A stretch of 64,000 bases of DNA from Planktothricoides raciborskii GIHE-MW2 (GCF_040564635.1 NZ_CP159837.1:5319001-5383000); one strand, 5' to 3'; numbered from the stretch's first letter, positions 38,758 to 48,162 are shown. The notes: generated from the letters alone by a model not told the origin. Numbers and translations: made by a program.

Positions 38758-38785
38758 AACGCTGCCAATCAATCGGTAAATGCAG
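38683..38785 (+). repeat. Left copy of direct repeat flanking the cyanobactin cluster
   Basis: The last 25 codons of the vWA gene plus 28 bp beyond. The right copy is 52771-52869, about 95% alike apart from a missing 6-bp ATTGTT. Weaker similarity continues past it (GTTGATTTTTAATTCAAC against GTTGATATTTAATTCAAC) and each side ends in a terminator hairpin. Confidence 0.85.
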
Positions 38786-38847
38786 CCCAGTTCAAAATTC
38801 AAACATAGTTGATTTTTAATTCAACAGATTATGTTCCTTGTTTCCCC

Positions 38848-38885
38848 AAACTAGGTCAGTAAAAATACTGACCTAGTTTTTTTAT
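38848..38885 (+). terminator. Rho-independent terminator after the vWA gene
   Basis: AAACTAGGTCAGTA, short loop, TACTGACCTAGTTT, followed by TTTTTAT. A strong 14-bp stem. Confidence 0.88.
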
Positions 38886-39506
38886 AAAATTGAAAACCAT
38901 TCATCTCCATACTGGTTTTTTTACAATTTCTTAATATTTATGGATTTTCACTAGCAGGATAGATCGTTCAAAAAAATATTGATAAATAGATAGATAGATA
39001 AATAAATGAATGAAATGTAAAGAAAAATTACAAAGCTTAGTCAGGCTATTGCCAAACAATAGGCATTCGACTACTATGTCCTCAGAAACAAAAGGGAACT
39101 TCAACTGAATAAGGTTAACGCTAAATAATAAAACGAAACCCAGAGGATATTATCAATTGGGGTTGGTTCTAAATGCGTTAAAAATAATCGATCGAGAGAA
39201 CAAGCCTGCCCCCGCGAATGCGGGGTATGGGGATTATTAGATATAAACCAATAGTTAGGATCTAATAATTTTCTTTCAATATACCAAATGATTGAATTGA
39301 GAAATTATCTATAGTCTTCATCTCCATGAGATAGAGATTAATAGTGATGTTTTGTGATAAAATAAAATAATTACGAATTATTATCTGAAAAACTCAAGTT
39401 AATTGAGCCATATTTTCGATGATAAAGCTATGAATAAATAGGATCGTAAACGATAACGATTTAGTTTGTGTTTCTTTGTGTTTTTATGGGGCAACAAGAC
39501 TAACTT
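38886..39506. other. Region upstream of the cyanobactin cluster
   Basis: 620 AT-rich bases with no gene. It contains GATA/AATA tetranucleotide repeats (38985-39015) and a CCCCGCGAATGCGGGG hairpin (39213-39228). The promoter for patA and downstream genes is expected here, but no -35/-10 pair is convincing by eye. Confidence 0.4.
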
Positions 39507-41528
39507 ATGTCTGCGATTTTTGGGATACCGGCATTGCCAGAACTGATGGCGATGACTCAAGGAGATAAGAATATTTGCATTGCGGTCTTGGATGGCCCAG
39601 TGGATCGAGATCATCCTTGCTTTGAGGGCGCAGACCTGACCCGCTTGCCGTCCTTGGTGAAAGGGGAAGCTCGACCTGATGGGAATATGTCAGCCCACGG
39701 CACCCATGTTTCCAGCATTATCTTTGGTCAGCCAGGGAGTTCGGTGCCGGGAATTGCCCCGAAATGCAAAGGGGTCATTGTTCCCGTATTTTCAGACGAT
39801 CGCCGAGGTGTGTCGCAGTTAGACCTCGCCCGAGCCATCGAGCAGGCGGTGAATGCTGGAGCCCACATCATCAATCTCAGCGGTGGTGAACTCACTGACT
39901 TTGGGGAAGCGGACGGGTGGCTGGAGAATGCGGTGCGATTATGTGCGCGGAAAAATGTTTTACTCGTCGCTGCCGCTGGTAACAATGGGTGCGAATGTCT
40001 GCACGTTCCGGCTGCCCTGCCCGCTGTCCTCGCAGTGGGCGCGATGGATGCCAATGGCAAACCCCTAGACTTCAGCAACTGGGGCGAAGCCTATCAAACC
40101 CAAGGCATCCTTGCCCTTGGGAAAGACATTCTGGGGGCAAAACCCGGTGGGGGAACCCAGACCCTCAGCGGGACAAGCTTGGCCACACCCATTGTTTCCG
40201 GGGTGGCGGCGTTGCTGCTGAGTCTGCAACGGGAACGAGGGGAAAACCCTGACCCCCAAAAAGTTCGTCAAGTGTTATTGCAGAGTGCTTTGCCCTGTAA
40301 CCTTGACTTGCCTGCGGAGACCGTTCGCTGTTTGGCAGGCAAACTCAACATCTCTGGATCTGTCACATTACTAACAGGAGGAAATATGCCAGAGGAAATT
40401 GCATCAATGGCATCCGTTGATGCATCATCAGAAGTAGAAGCCGCAGGATGCGGTTGTGGTGGCGGTACGCCAGTTGCTCTACTTGGGGAAACCCCAAGAC
40501 CGCACGGGCTTTTGAATACAGCGGCTGGACAAACACAGCCTGCATCAGCAGCCAGACCGAGTAATAATCTCCCTAACTTGCAAGATCTAATTAAATCTGT
40601 ACCCCAACAACCAGCAATGCCACCAATGTCTAACATTACTGCTAATTCTGTCACCGCCAGCGAAGCCCCTAGTCAAATTGCCGATCTCGGTCAAATTGTC
40701 TATGCTTTAGGAACTCTAGGTTATGACTTCGGGACTGAAGCCCGTCGGGACTCTTTTAAGCAATTGATGCCTCCGTTTGAGTTTGCCGGGACGATGGTGC
40801 CAGCGAACCCCTACGATGCCCGCCAGATGGTGGATTACTTGGCAAACGATATCTCTGAATCGCGATCGCTCATCTGGACACTCAACATTGAACTGACTCC
40901 AGTCTATGCGATCGCGCCCACCGGCCCATTCGCCGCCGATGCTTACCGCGCCCTCCACGAACTACTCGGCGGTCAAATCCAGCCTGAGAGCGATGCTGAA
41001 TACGTTGAGCGGGTCAGCATCCCTGGTGTTTTAACTGGGAAAAAGGTCAAGCTATTCTCCGGTCAAATCGTTCCGGTGATTGAACCCCTGGGAACCCGAG
41101 GCATTTACGGCTGGAAGGTCAACAGCTTGGTGAGTGCGGCGATGGAAGCAGTGCAAGCGGAAGACGGAACTGCCGACGAAGACCGGATTCGCAAGACTTT
41201 GGATGGTTTCCTCAACCGGATTTACTACGATCTACGCAACCTGGGAACCACTTCCCAAGACCGCGCCCTCAACTTTGCCGTCACCAACGCTTTCCAAGCT
41301 GCCCAAACCTTCAGCCAAGCAGTAGCCGTTGGCATGGAACTCGACAGCATTACGGTTGAAAAAAGTCCCTTCTGTCGGATAGATAGCGACTGTTGGGATG
41401 TGAAGCTGAAGTTCTTCGATCCAGAAAACAGCCGTCGAGCCAAGAAAATTTTCCGCTTTACAATTGATGTAAGTGACCTAATTCCTGTCACTCTCGGCGA
41501 AGTTCGTTCTTGGTCTTCTCCTTACTAA
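39507..41528 (+). CDS. patA: Cyanobactin N-terminal protease, PatA-like
   Basis: 673 residues. The subtilisin-like domain (5-285) has Asp29 (VLDGPVD), His64 (HGTHVSS), oxyanion Asn (AAGNNG) and Ser224 (GTSLATP). In known clusters PatA cuts the precursor before each core, freeing the N-terminus. A 100-residue linker follows (with CGCGGG and an in-frame palindromic repeat giving TPVALLGETPRPHG). The C-terminal domain (from YALGTLGYDFGTEARRDSFK to the end) is shared with PatG and is of unknown role. The Shine-Dalgarno sequence is weak. It is first in the cluster. Confidence 0.93.
   Translation: MSAIFGIPALPELMAMTQGDKNICIAVLDGPVDRDHPCFEGADLTRLPSLVKGEARPDGNMSAHGTHVSSIIFGQPGSSVPGIAPKCKGVIVPVFSDDRRGVSQLDLARAIEQAVNAGAHIINLSGGELTDFGEADGWLENAVRLCARKNVLLVAAAGNNGCECLHVPAALPAVLAVGAMDANGKPLDFSNWGEAYQTQGILALGKDILGAKPGGGTQTLSGTSLATPIVSGVAALLLSLQRERGENPDPQKVRQVLLQSALPCNLDLPAETVRCLAGKLNISGSVTLLTGGNMPEEIASMASVDASSEVEAAGCGCGGGTPVALLGETPRPHGLLNTAAGQTQPASAARPSNNLPNLQDLIKSVPQQPAMPPMSNITANSVTASEAPSQIADLGQIVYALGTLGYDFGTEARRDSFKQLMPPFEFAGTMVPANPYDARQMVDYLANDISESRSLIWTLNIELTPVYAIAPTGPFAADAYRALHELLGGQIQPESDAEYVERVSIPGVLTGKKVKLFSGQIVPVIEPLGTRGIYGWKVNSLVSAAMEAVQAEDGTADEDRIRKTLDGFLNRIYYDLRNLGTTSQDRALNFAVTNAFQAAQTFSQAVAVGMELDSITVEKSPFCRIDSDCWDVKLKFFDPENSRRAKKIFRFTIDVSDLIPVTLGEVRSWSSPY
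40466..40504. repeat. In-frame palindromic repeat in patA
   Basis: TACGCCAGTTGCTCTACTTG followed by GGGAAACCCCAAGACCGCA: the complement of the repeat at 33262-33300 with few changes. It is located in the linker between protease and C-terminal domain. Confidence 0.8.
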
Positions 41529-41605
41529 GGAGTTGTACTGGCTTAGTGAGAGTGGAGTTGACTATTGCACTCTCACTCGAACATCCCAATGTGAGAAATC
41601 TACAA

Positions 41606-41668
41606 AAACCGGGTTTCTTTAGAAAATCTCTGTAATCCCAGCAAAATTGTCATAGAAACCCGGTTTCT
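41606..41668. repeat. Paired GAAACCCGG palindromes between patA and patB
   Basis: AAACCGGGTTTCT near 41606 and AGAAACCCGGTTTCT near 41654, about 35 bp apart. They can pair with each other or fold singly. Same family as in the vWA gene (37782). Confidence 0.65.
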
Positions 41669-41688
41669 ATAGCGGAGAATCTTAAACC

Positions 41689-41940
41689 ATGCGACTACCT
41701 ATATTGTCTCCTCCTGTCAAACGTCCCCATTTTATCCAGCCCGCCCTATGCGTGGATCTAGAAAATGGTCGGATCGAGGATCTGGTGCATATTCGGATGG
41801 ATTTGCTCCATGCCGCCAACTATAACGATCCGCCAGCCTTTGCCAACCGTAGTTTCAACCAAGTAATGCACTCGAGTGTCAGTGCGAGTGCAGCCAGTCA
41901 GGGTTGGGGTGGCTTTGGGGGCATGGGACGATTCTATTAA
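41689..41940 (+). CDS. patB: Cyanobactin cluster protein PatB-like
   Basis: 83 residues: MRLPILSPPVKRPHFIQPAL, then DLVHIRMDLLHAANYNDPPA, typical of PatB homologues, with a Gly-rich C-terminus (GWGGFGGMGRFY). The role is unknown; it is reported dispensable in heterologous production of patellamides. It sits between patA and patC as in other clusters. Confidence 0.88.
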   Translation: MRLPILSPPVKRPHFIQPALCVDLENGRIEDLVHIRMDLLHAANYNDPPAFANRSFNQVMHSSVSASAASQGWGGFGGMGRFY

Positions 41941-42026
41941 TGTAGGTTGGGTTGAGGAACGAAACCCAACGAAACCCAACGAATAATGTAGGTTGGGTTG
42001 AGGAACGAAACCCAACGAAACCCAAC
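41941..42026. repeat. Two tandem copies of a TGTAGGTTGGGTT palindromic repeat
   Basis: Two 46-bp units, each TGTAGGTTGGGTTGAGGAAC followed by GAAACCCAACGAAACCCAAC. GGTTGGGTT pairs with AACCCAAC. This repeat type is widespread between cyanobacterial genes. It fills the patB-patC gap and may form an mRNA hairpin. Confidence 0.8.
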
Positions 42027-42063
42027 TTACCACCTCAAACAACCGAAAAAGGAAACTGAAACT

Positions 42064-42267
42064 ATGGCTAAGAAGAAAACAACAGAAAGAGCCTCAGAAG
42101 TCTCCACCACCGAAGTCACCTCTACTCCCGAACCGAAAAAGTCTTATGTACCCACTTCCCAGACCGGGCTGCAAGATTATTCTTACTGGTGGGAATACGT
42201 GAGACAACACGCCAAAGCGCAGGAAGATCAGCCCAAATCCTTCCGACGAGGCCGCATCTGGGCATAA
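42064..42267 (+). CDS. patC: Cyanobactin cluster protein PatC-like
   Basis: 67 residues from ATG 42064. Lys/Thr-rich N-terminus (MAKKKTTERASE), then TGLQDYSYWWEYVRQHAKAQ and a basic end (FRRGRIWA), matching the PatC/TenC/TruC family. Role unknown. Lies directly before patD. Confidence 0.85.
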   Translation: MAKKKTTERASEVSTTEVTSTPEPKKSYVPTSQTGLQDYSYWWEYVRQHAKAQEDQPKSFRRGRIWA

Positions 42268-42319
42268 CTCCTAGCTTGTATTAATTGATTTGTCTACTTA
42301 ATCACTGACTTTTTGCTCT

Positions 42320-44650
42320 ATGCCATCCACTCCACTACTGCAAATTAAGCCCCACTTTCATGTCGAGGTAATCGAACCCAAGCAAGTGTATCTCCTGGGC
42401 GAACAGGCTAACTATGCCCTCACCGGACAACTGTACTGCCAGATTTTGCCCCTCTTGGATGGGCAACACAATCGCGAGCAGATTGTGGAAAAGCTGGATG
42501 GGGAAGTGCCAGAAGAATACATCGACTATGTACTGGAGCGTCTGACGGAAAAGGGCTACCTCACCGAGGCTGCCCCAGAACTTTCCCCGGAAGTGGCGGC
42601 ATTTTGGAGCGAGTTAGGGATTGCACCCCCCGTTGCGGCGGCAGCTTTAAGGCAACCCGTCACCCTAACAACGGTGGGCGAAAATATCAGTGAAGTGACA
42701 GTAGCCGCCCTAACCACAGCCCTGCAAGACATTGGCATTTCCGTGCAGTCTCCCACAGCAGAGGATTCTGCAACAGCACTGAACGTGGTGTTGACCGATG
42801 ACTATTTGCAGCCGGAACTCACCAAGATTAATAAACAGGCACTAGAGCGCCAACAAACTTGGCTGCTGGTTAAGCCTGTAGGCAGTGTCCTGTGGCTAGG
42901 GCCGGTGTTTGTTCCGGGTAAGACCGGATGTTGGGGCTGTCTAGCCCATCCCCTCCGGGGCAACCGGGAAGTTGAATCGTCAGTTTTGCGGCAAAAGCAA
43001 GCCCAGCAGCAACGCAATGGTCAGAACGGTTCTGCGATCGGCTGCTTGCCCACCGCCAAGGCAACCTTACCTTCCACCTTGCAAACCGGGCTACAGTTTG
43101 CCGCCACGGAGATTGCCAAGTGCATTGTCAAGCAATACGTCAATGCCACTGCACCGGGAACAGTGTTCTTTCCCACTCTGGACGGCAAGATTATCACCTT
43201 TAATCACACAGTTATCGACTTGAAAAGTCATGTTCTCGTCCGACGACCCCAATGTCCTAGCTGTGGCGAACCGCAAATTTTGCAGCGGCGAGGCTTTGAA
43301 CCCCTGAAGCTAGAATCCCGTCGCAAGCTGTTCACCCAGGATGGGGGCCACCGCGCCACAACACCAGAACAGACGGTGCAGAAATACCAGCACTTAATCA
43401 GCCCGATAACCGGAGTGGTGACGGAACTGGTGCGGATCACTGACCCCGCGAATCCCTTGGTACATACCTATCGGGCGGGGCATAGCTTCGGTGCTGCTAC
43501 TACCTTGCGGGGTTTACGCAACACCCTGAAACACAAGAGTTCTGGTAAAGGCAAAACCGATAGCCAATCCAAGGCGAGTGGTTTTTGTGAGGCAGTGGAA
43601 CGCTATTCGGGGATCTTTCAGGGGGATGAACCCCGCAAACGGGCAACCCTGGCGGAACTGGGAGACTTGGCGATTCATCCAGAGCAATGTTTGTGCTTTA
43701 GCGACACCCAGTATGCTAACCGGGAAGCCCTCAACGAGCAGGCAACAGTAGCTCACGATTGGATTCCCCAGCGATTTGATGCCAGTCAAGCCATTGAATG
43801 GACGCCCGTATGGTCGTTAACAGAGCAGACCCATAAGTATCTGCCTACCGCAATGTGCTACTACCATTATCCCTTGCCCCCAGAACACCGCTTCGCCAGA
43901 GGTGATTCCAACGGTAATGCTGCTGGGAACACCCTAGAAGAAGCCATCCTACAAGGGTTTCTGGAATTGGTAGAGCGTGATAGCGTCGGGTTGTGGTGGT
44001 ACAACCGTCTCAGCCGTCCGGCAGTGGACTTGAGCAGCTTTGATGAGCCGTATTTTGTGCAGTTGCAGCAGTTCTATCGGGAAAACGATCGGGATTTGTG
44101 GGTGCTGGATTTGACCGCAGATTTAGGCATTCCCGCTTTTGTGGGGGTGTCGAATCGGAAAACGGGAAGCTCGGAACGCCTGATTCTAGGCTTTGGGGCG
44201 CACCTTGACCCAACTGTTGCCATTATCCGAACCCTCACCGAAGTGAGTCAAATAGGCTTGGAACTGGATAAAGTGCCAGACGAGAACCTGAAAAGCGATG
44301 CAAAGGATTGGTTAGTGAATGCGAAATTGGCGGATCATCCCTATTTGCTTCCTGATGCCACCCAACCCCTCAAGACGGCTCAGGACTATCCCAAGCTGTG
44401 GGGAGATGATATTTACGCGGAGGTGAATACCTGTGTGGAGATTGCCAAGCAAGCGGGTTTAGAAACCTTGGTGGTGGATCAAACCCGACCGGACATTGGT
44501 TTGAATGTGGTTAAGGTAATTGTGCCAGGGATGCGGCATTTCTGGTCGCGGTTTGGGGCCGGTCGGCTCTACGATGTGCCGGTGAAGTTGGGATGGTTAG
44601 CGGAACCGCTCACGGAGGGACAGATGAACCCGACACCGATGCCATTTTAA
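42320..44650 (+). CDS. patD: Cyanobactin heterocyclase, PatD-like (YcaO)
   Basis: 776 residues. It uses ATP to turn Cys (and in some members Ser/Thr) of the core into thiazolines. The N-terminal half is the leader-binding/E1-like domain with a zinc tetrad (CWGCLAH near 204, CPSCGEP near 314). The C-terminal half is the YcaO domain (GFCEAVERYSGIFQGD, NGNAAGNTLEEAILQGFLEL). It ends PTPMPF, the Pro-rich C-terminus of cyclodehydratases. With a precursor whose cores contain only Cys as a cyclisable residue, products should have thiazol(in)es only. Confidence 0.93.
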   Translation: MPSTPLLQIKPHFHVEVIEPKQVYLLGEQANYALTGQLYCQILPLLDGQHNREQIVEKLDGEVPEEYIDYVLERLTEKGYLTEAAPELSPEVAAFWSELGIAPPVAAAALRQPVTLTTVGENISEVTVAALTTALQDIGISVQSPTAEDSATALNVVLTDDYLQPELTKINKQALERQQTWLLVKPVGSVLWLGPVFVPGKTGCWGCLAHPLRGNREVESSVLRQKQAQQQRNGQNGSAIGCLPTAKATLPSTLQTGLQFAATEIAKCIVKQYVNATAPGTVFFPTLDGKIITFNHTVIDLKSHVLVRRPQCPSCGEPQILQRRGFEPLKLESRRKLFTQDGGHRATTPEQTVQKYQHLISPITGVVTELVRITDPANPLVHTYRAGHSFGAATTLRGLRNTLKHKSSGKGKTDSQSKASGFCEAVERYSGIFQGDEPRKRATLAELGDLAIHPEQCLCFSDTQYANREALNEQATVAHDWIPQRFDASQAIEWTPVWSLTEQTHKYLPTAMCYYHYPLPPEHRFARGDSNGNAAGNTLEEAILQGFLELVERDSVGLWWYNRLSRPAVDLSSFDEPYFVQLQQFYRENDRDLWVLDLTADLGIPAFVGVSNRKTGSSERLILGFGAHLDPTVAIIRTLTEVSQIGLELDKVPDENLKSDAKDWLVNAKLADHPYLLPDATQPLKTAQDYPKLWGDDIYAEVNTCVEIAKQAGLETLVVDQTRPDIGLNVVKVIVPGMRHFWSRFGAGRLYDVPVKLGWLAEPLTEGQMNPTPMPF

Positions 44651-44777
44651 GTTTTTTAAAGTTTAGGGGCGACTTGCTTTCACTACATCACAAATATCGC
44701 CCCACTAGGCTTCTTCTCAATGAAGAAGAGGACTGACCCACCTCAACGGGTCAACAAACAAAATGAGGATTACTCCA

Positions 44778-45020
44778 ATGGACAAGAAAAACCTCCTGCC
44801 CAACCAAGGCAAACCCGTCATCCGTGGCATCAGTGGTAAACTCCCCAGCCACTTGGCTGAACTCTCCGAGGAAGCTCTCGGTGGTGCCGGTGTAGATGCC
44901 TCTTTCGTGCCTTGCTGTTCCTATGATGGGGCAGATGCCTCTTTCGTGCCTTGCTGTTCCTACGATGGGGCAGATGCCTCTTTCGTGCCTTGCTGTTCCT
45001 ACGATGATGGTGATGCCTAA
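44778..45020 (+). CDS. patE: Cyanobactin precursor peptide, PatE-like, three FVPCC cores
   Basis: 80 residues. The start is ATG 44778, set by GAGGA eight bases upstream and by the family N-terminus MDKKNLLPNQGKPVIRG; ATG 44763 would add five residues. The leader carries the heterocyclase recognition helix LAELSEEAL (26-34). Then GVDAS, core FVPCC, SYDGADAS, core FVPCC, SYDGADAS, core FVPCC, SYDDGDA. Cores are residues 43-47, 56-60 and 69-73 in a 13-residue (39-bp) tandem repeat that is nearly identical in DNA. Five-residue cores are shorter than the 6-8 of patellamide-type macrocycles and fit linear cyanobactins. Confidence 0.93.
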   Translation: MDKKNLLPNQGKPVIRGISGKLPSHLAELSEEALGGAGVDASFVPCCSYDGADASFVPCCSYDGADASFVPCCSYDDGDA

Positions 45021-45133
45021 ATCACCTGAATTGGCAATAGCTAGCCAATCAAATATTCAGCCTAGTCCACCTTGGGGAATATGGCAGTTTACTGTCATAA
45101 ATTTGAACAGGAAAGGTCGCTAGGCTTTAGTAG

Positions 45134-45211
45134 AAAGACGAGGATAAGGATGCTGGGATAGCAGACATTTTATCAAGTCTTGTCTTCCTTATCTTTACCT
45201 CGTCTTTTTTT
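45134..45211 (+). terminator. Hairpin terminator or attenuator after the precursor gene
   Basis: Arms AAAGACGAGG (45134-45143) and CCTCGTCTTT (45198-45207), with further pairing of ATAAGG and CCTTAT inside, followed by TTTT. It would let the short precursor mRNA accumulate over the downstream enzymes. Confidence 0.65.
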
Positions 45212-45270
45212 AGAAAAAAGATTGTTAGCCTAATACTTGTTTCGCTAACCCCTATCACCCTCAAAATATT

Positions 45271-46986
45271 ATGCAAAATAATTCTATCAGTCCTAGTGTT
45301 CCTACTCAGTCCAGCCCAACATCTGAAGTCGAAAAAGTTCGTGCTTTTTATAACAAAAATTCCATTAACTTTAGTCGAATGGTTCCCGATCCGGTCGCTA
45401 GATCCCATAATCTTGATCTAGCGGCTCGTATGGGGATACAACCTGGAAACTATATCTTTGATGCGGGTTGTGGCGCCGGAATTCCGGCGATTCATATTGC
45501 CCAGTCTTTTCCTGGGACGCGGATTGAGGGAATAACGATTTCTGACGTGGAAGCGGCAGAAGCCCAAATTAGGATTGCCCAAACTAACTTGGTCGATCGG
45601 GTACGGGTGCAAGTGGGGGATTTTCATGCACCACCCTTTCCTAACGAAGTCTTTGATGTGGTCTTTTTCAACGACAGCATCAAGTATTCTAATCAGGTGT
45701 CCCAAGTCCTAGCTGAAGCCAAGCGGGTGCTGCGTCCGGGAGGAACCCTATATATCACAGGTCTTTTTGTCAAAGAGCCTCCGCTCTCTGCGCTCGAGCA
45801 ACAATCGCTTGATGAAGCCAAGCAGCAAGAAATGTATGGCAGTCATGTGATTACCATTAAGAAAACGGTTGAATTTGTAGAGCAGGCGGGATTCCAGTCC
45901 ATTGAATATGACGAAAACCAGGCGATGACAATGCCAGCCCTGGCTTTTCGTCTGATTTGTGAAAACTTGCTCCACCCTAATTCGCCTCTATTTTTTGGAG
46001 AAATTAAAGCGGTAAAACCTGCCAGAGCTAAAACTCAAAATCGAATTCAACCTGCTGGCGTTAGCTCCAGTCCTGCTCGGAATCGCCATGAAGAAAATTT
46101 ACGCTATATTGAAGAACACAAGCAAATTTTTGAGATTGAAAATTCTTATCCATTAAATTTGTTTGAAGAATTCATTAGAAAACCAAGGAAAGGTAAAGGA
46201 GGGACGATTGCCTGTTGCTGCAATATCGAAAAAGAACGTTGTTATCCCTCTCGTTTTGCTTATCTCTCTGAAGTTTTTGTCTCTGATCCAGCAATGAAAT
46301 TGATCGATATTGAGGATTTTCTATCTTTCTCCCATCGCATAGAAGAACGTCCAGAACTTCAGATTAATCGGAGTTTACTTCAGCAGTTTTTAGCTACAGG
46401 TTTAGACCCTTCTAAAGTAGATATGGTAACTGTTGGTGTTGACGTTCGCCCAGAACTCAGACATTCACGGATCAAGTTGTATTTTAGCATCAGGGACTAT
46501 CCAGAAAAGATCGCAATTGCCATAGCACTTTGCGGCGAACGGCGTGATTGGCAGAAATTAATAGTTAATGGGACGTTATTAGTAGGGTTTGACTTTTTCT
46601 TGGACAATCGAGCTGCGGTAGAAGTCTATCCCACGTTTTTCCCCGCCGATCTCCAGCGAGCGGATGTTCAAGCCTATTTAACTTCCAGACTACCTGCAAA
46701 AGCACTACCTCTCCTTGATGAGAGTAGAAGCGTTCAAATTGGGATTAGCAAGGATAACGATAGTGATATTCTATATTTCAATAATTTTAAATCTCCCAAC
46801 AGTGCCGTTGATTATCTGGGAAATCAAATGGTTAAGCAAGTCCACGCTCACTATCGAAACCGAGTCTTTCACGATTTGTATATCGGGATTCCTGAATCTG
46901 ATTTTTATGCCGATTCTATTCAGAGGGTAAAAATGTATTATCACATGAACGATTTTGTGAATCAGAGGAATTTGAGATTAATATAG
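45271..46986 (+). CDS. Fused SAM methyltransferase-PatF-like prenyltransferase
   Basis: 571 residues in two parts. Residues 20-250 are a class I SAM-dependent methyltransferase: motif I FDAGCGAGIPAIHIA (63-77), then GDFHAPPFPNEVFDVVFF and VLRPGGTLYITG. Residues 270-571 are PatF-like (NSYPLNLFEEFI, VTVGVDVRPELRHSRIKLYF, GFDFFLDNRAAVEVYPTFF). This fusion is the hallmark of linear cyanobactin pathways (the AgeMTPT enzyme of aeruginosamide), in which it methylates the C-terminus and prenylates the N-terminus of the short peptide. It follows the precursor gene after a terminator-like hairpin. Confidence 0.9.
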   Translation: MQNNSISPSVPTQSSPTSEVEKVRAFYNKNSINFSRMVPDPVARSHNLDLAARMGIQPGNYIFDAGCGAGIPAIHIAQSFPGTRIEGITISDVEAAEAQIRIAQTNLVDRVRVQVGDFHAPPFPNEVFDVVFFNDSIKYSNQVSQVLAEAKRVLRPGGTLYITGLFVKEPPLSALEQQSLDEAKQQEMYGSHVITIKKTVEFVEQAGFQSIEYDENQAMTMPALAFRLICENLLHPNSPLFFGEIKAVKPARAKTQNRIQPAGVSSSPARNRHEENLRYIEEHKQIFEIENSYPLNLFEEFIRKPRKGKGGTIACCCNIEKERCYPSRFAYLSEVFVSDPAMKLIDIEDFLSFSHRIEERPELQINRSLLQQFLATGLDPSKVDMVTVGVDVRPELRHSRIKLYFSIRDYPEKIAIAIALCGERRDWQKLIVNGTLLVGFDFFLDNRAAVEVYPTFFPADLQRADVQAYLTSRLPAKALPLLDESRSVQIGISKDNDSDILYFNNFKSPNSAVDYLGNQMVKQVHAHYRNRVFHDLYIGIPESDFYADSIQRVKMYYHMNDFVNQRNLRLI

Positions 46987-47062
46987 ACCCAAAACCCACT
47001 CTCAATGAGTATTGATTATCCACTTTAGATATTTACAAGCTCTTTCATAAGCAAATACAATT

Positions 47063-48037
47063 ATGACGATAACTTCTGGATTTTCACATAATTATCTACG
47101 AGAGCAGCGACTCCGTTTCATACGAACTCATCTGGATGCTTTTGATGTAGAGCCTTGCTTTCCTCTACCTCTTTTTGAAGAAGCTGTTCTTGAAATTGAA
47201 GGCTACTGTGGTATTGAACCCACTTGCCATGTTGAAGGAGATCGCTTATTTGCAAGCGACTTTCAAGTTGCTACCTATGAAGAAACTTGGCCCCGATCGC
47301 TGGTCGATGCTTCAAAATTTTTAGACAAAGTTGAAAGCAGAGTGGGCGTTCAAATTAATCGGAACTTGCTCGATCAGTTTTCATCCCTATACATTAACTC
47401 TAGCCAAATCGAAACTAACACCATCGGCATTGACTTACGTCCGACACTTCAGGATTCTCTAATCAAGGTATATATGCACCTCCATCCTGGGGAAGGTAAC
47501 GAAGATTTAGTGATGACAGCTCTCGCACTTGATGGTGCTAACTATTCGGCTGAAGTGACAGAAGTTTTGCTAAAAGATGGTAGCTTAATTGGATTTAATC
47601 TTTTCCTGGATGGTCGTAGTAACATAGAAATATGGGCGATTTCGCCCGGAGGTAAATACCAACAGCGAGGCAACTTTGGAAGCTATCTTGCTGCCTATAT
47701 ACGAAAACACTTTTCACAAAAAGTGATTTCTCTATTTGATGTTTCAGACGGGATTGCAGCAAGTTTTTCTAAGCAAAAGACAAGCCCCCTATTGTATTTT
47801 CACTTTTTTGATATCAAAGAAATCCCAAAATATTTTGCATTCAATAGCTTGGGCGACAAAATTTATGACTTTTATCAGAGTCTTGACTGTGTTACCTATG
47901 CTACTGTGTATGCCCGAGAGCAAGATATGGAAAGTAATCGGTTAAATAACTATGGGTTTTTGTACAATAGAAGTGATACATGTCAAGTGGATTTAGATAA
48001 ATTGCGCTTCACACAACAGGTTGGAATTAGTCCTTAA
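47063..48037 (+). CDS. patF: PatF-like prenyltransferase
   Basis: 324 residues, homologous to the C-terminal half of the preceding gene: LPLFEEAVLEIEG, TNTIGIDLRPTLQDSLIKVY, GFNLFLDGRSNIEIWAISP. PatF proteins have an ABBA-type barrel; some attach prenyl groups and others, such as PatF itself, seem inactive. Which applies here cannot be told by eye. It is separated by 76 bp from the fused enzyme and 125 bp from patG on the same strand. Confidence 0.88.
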   Translation: MTITSGFSHNYLREQRLRFIRTHLDAFDVEPCFPLPLFEEAVLEIEGYCGIEPTCHVEGDRLFASDFQVATYEETWPRSLVDASKFLDKVESRVGVQINRNLLDQFSSLYINSSQIETNTIGIDLRPTLQDSLIKVYMHLHPGEGNEDLVMTALALDGANYSAEVTEVLLKDGSLIGFNLFLDGRSNIEIWAISPGGKYQQRGNFGSYLAAYIRKHFSQKVISLFDVSDGIAASFSKQKTSPLLYFHFFDIKEIPKYFAFNSLGDKIYDFYQSLDCVTYATVYAREQDMESNRLNNYGFLYNRSDTCQVDLDKLRFTQQVGISP

Positions 48038-48162
48038 ACACCAAAACATTTTTCATCACTTTTCATCACTTGATTAATTAATCGGAGCCGACAGCTTTGC
48101 GAACCATTATCAGAATGTGATGATTTCCAACTATTCTTGTCCTAATCTTATTATTCACCGCC

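Noticed and set aside
41941-42026. Repeat pair considered as a small precursor gene between patB and patC
   Set aside because: The sequence is a common intergenic palindromic repeat and no leader with LAELSEEAL is present.
42556-44213. Antisense open frames across patD
   Set aside because: Shadow frames of a well-conserved YcaO gene with no independent support.
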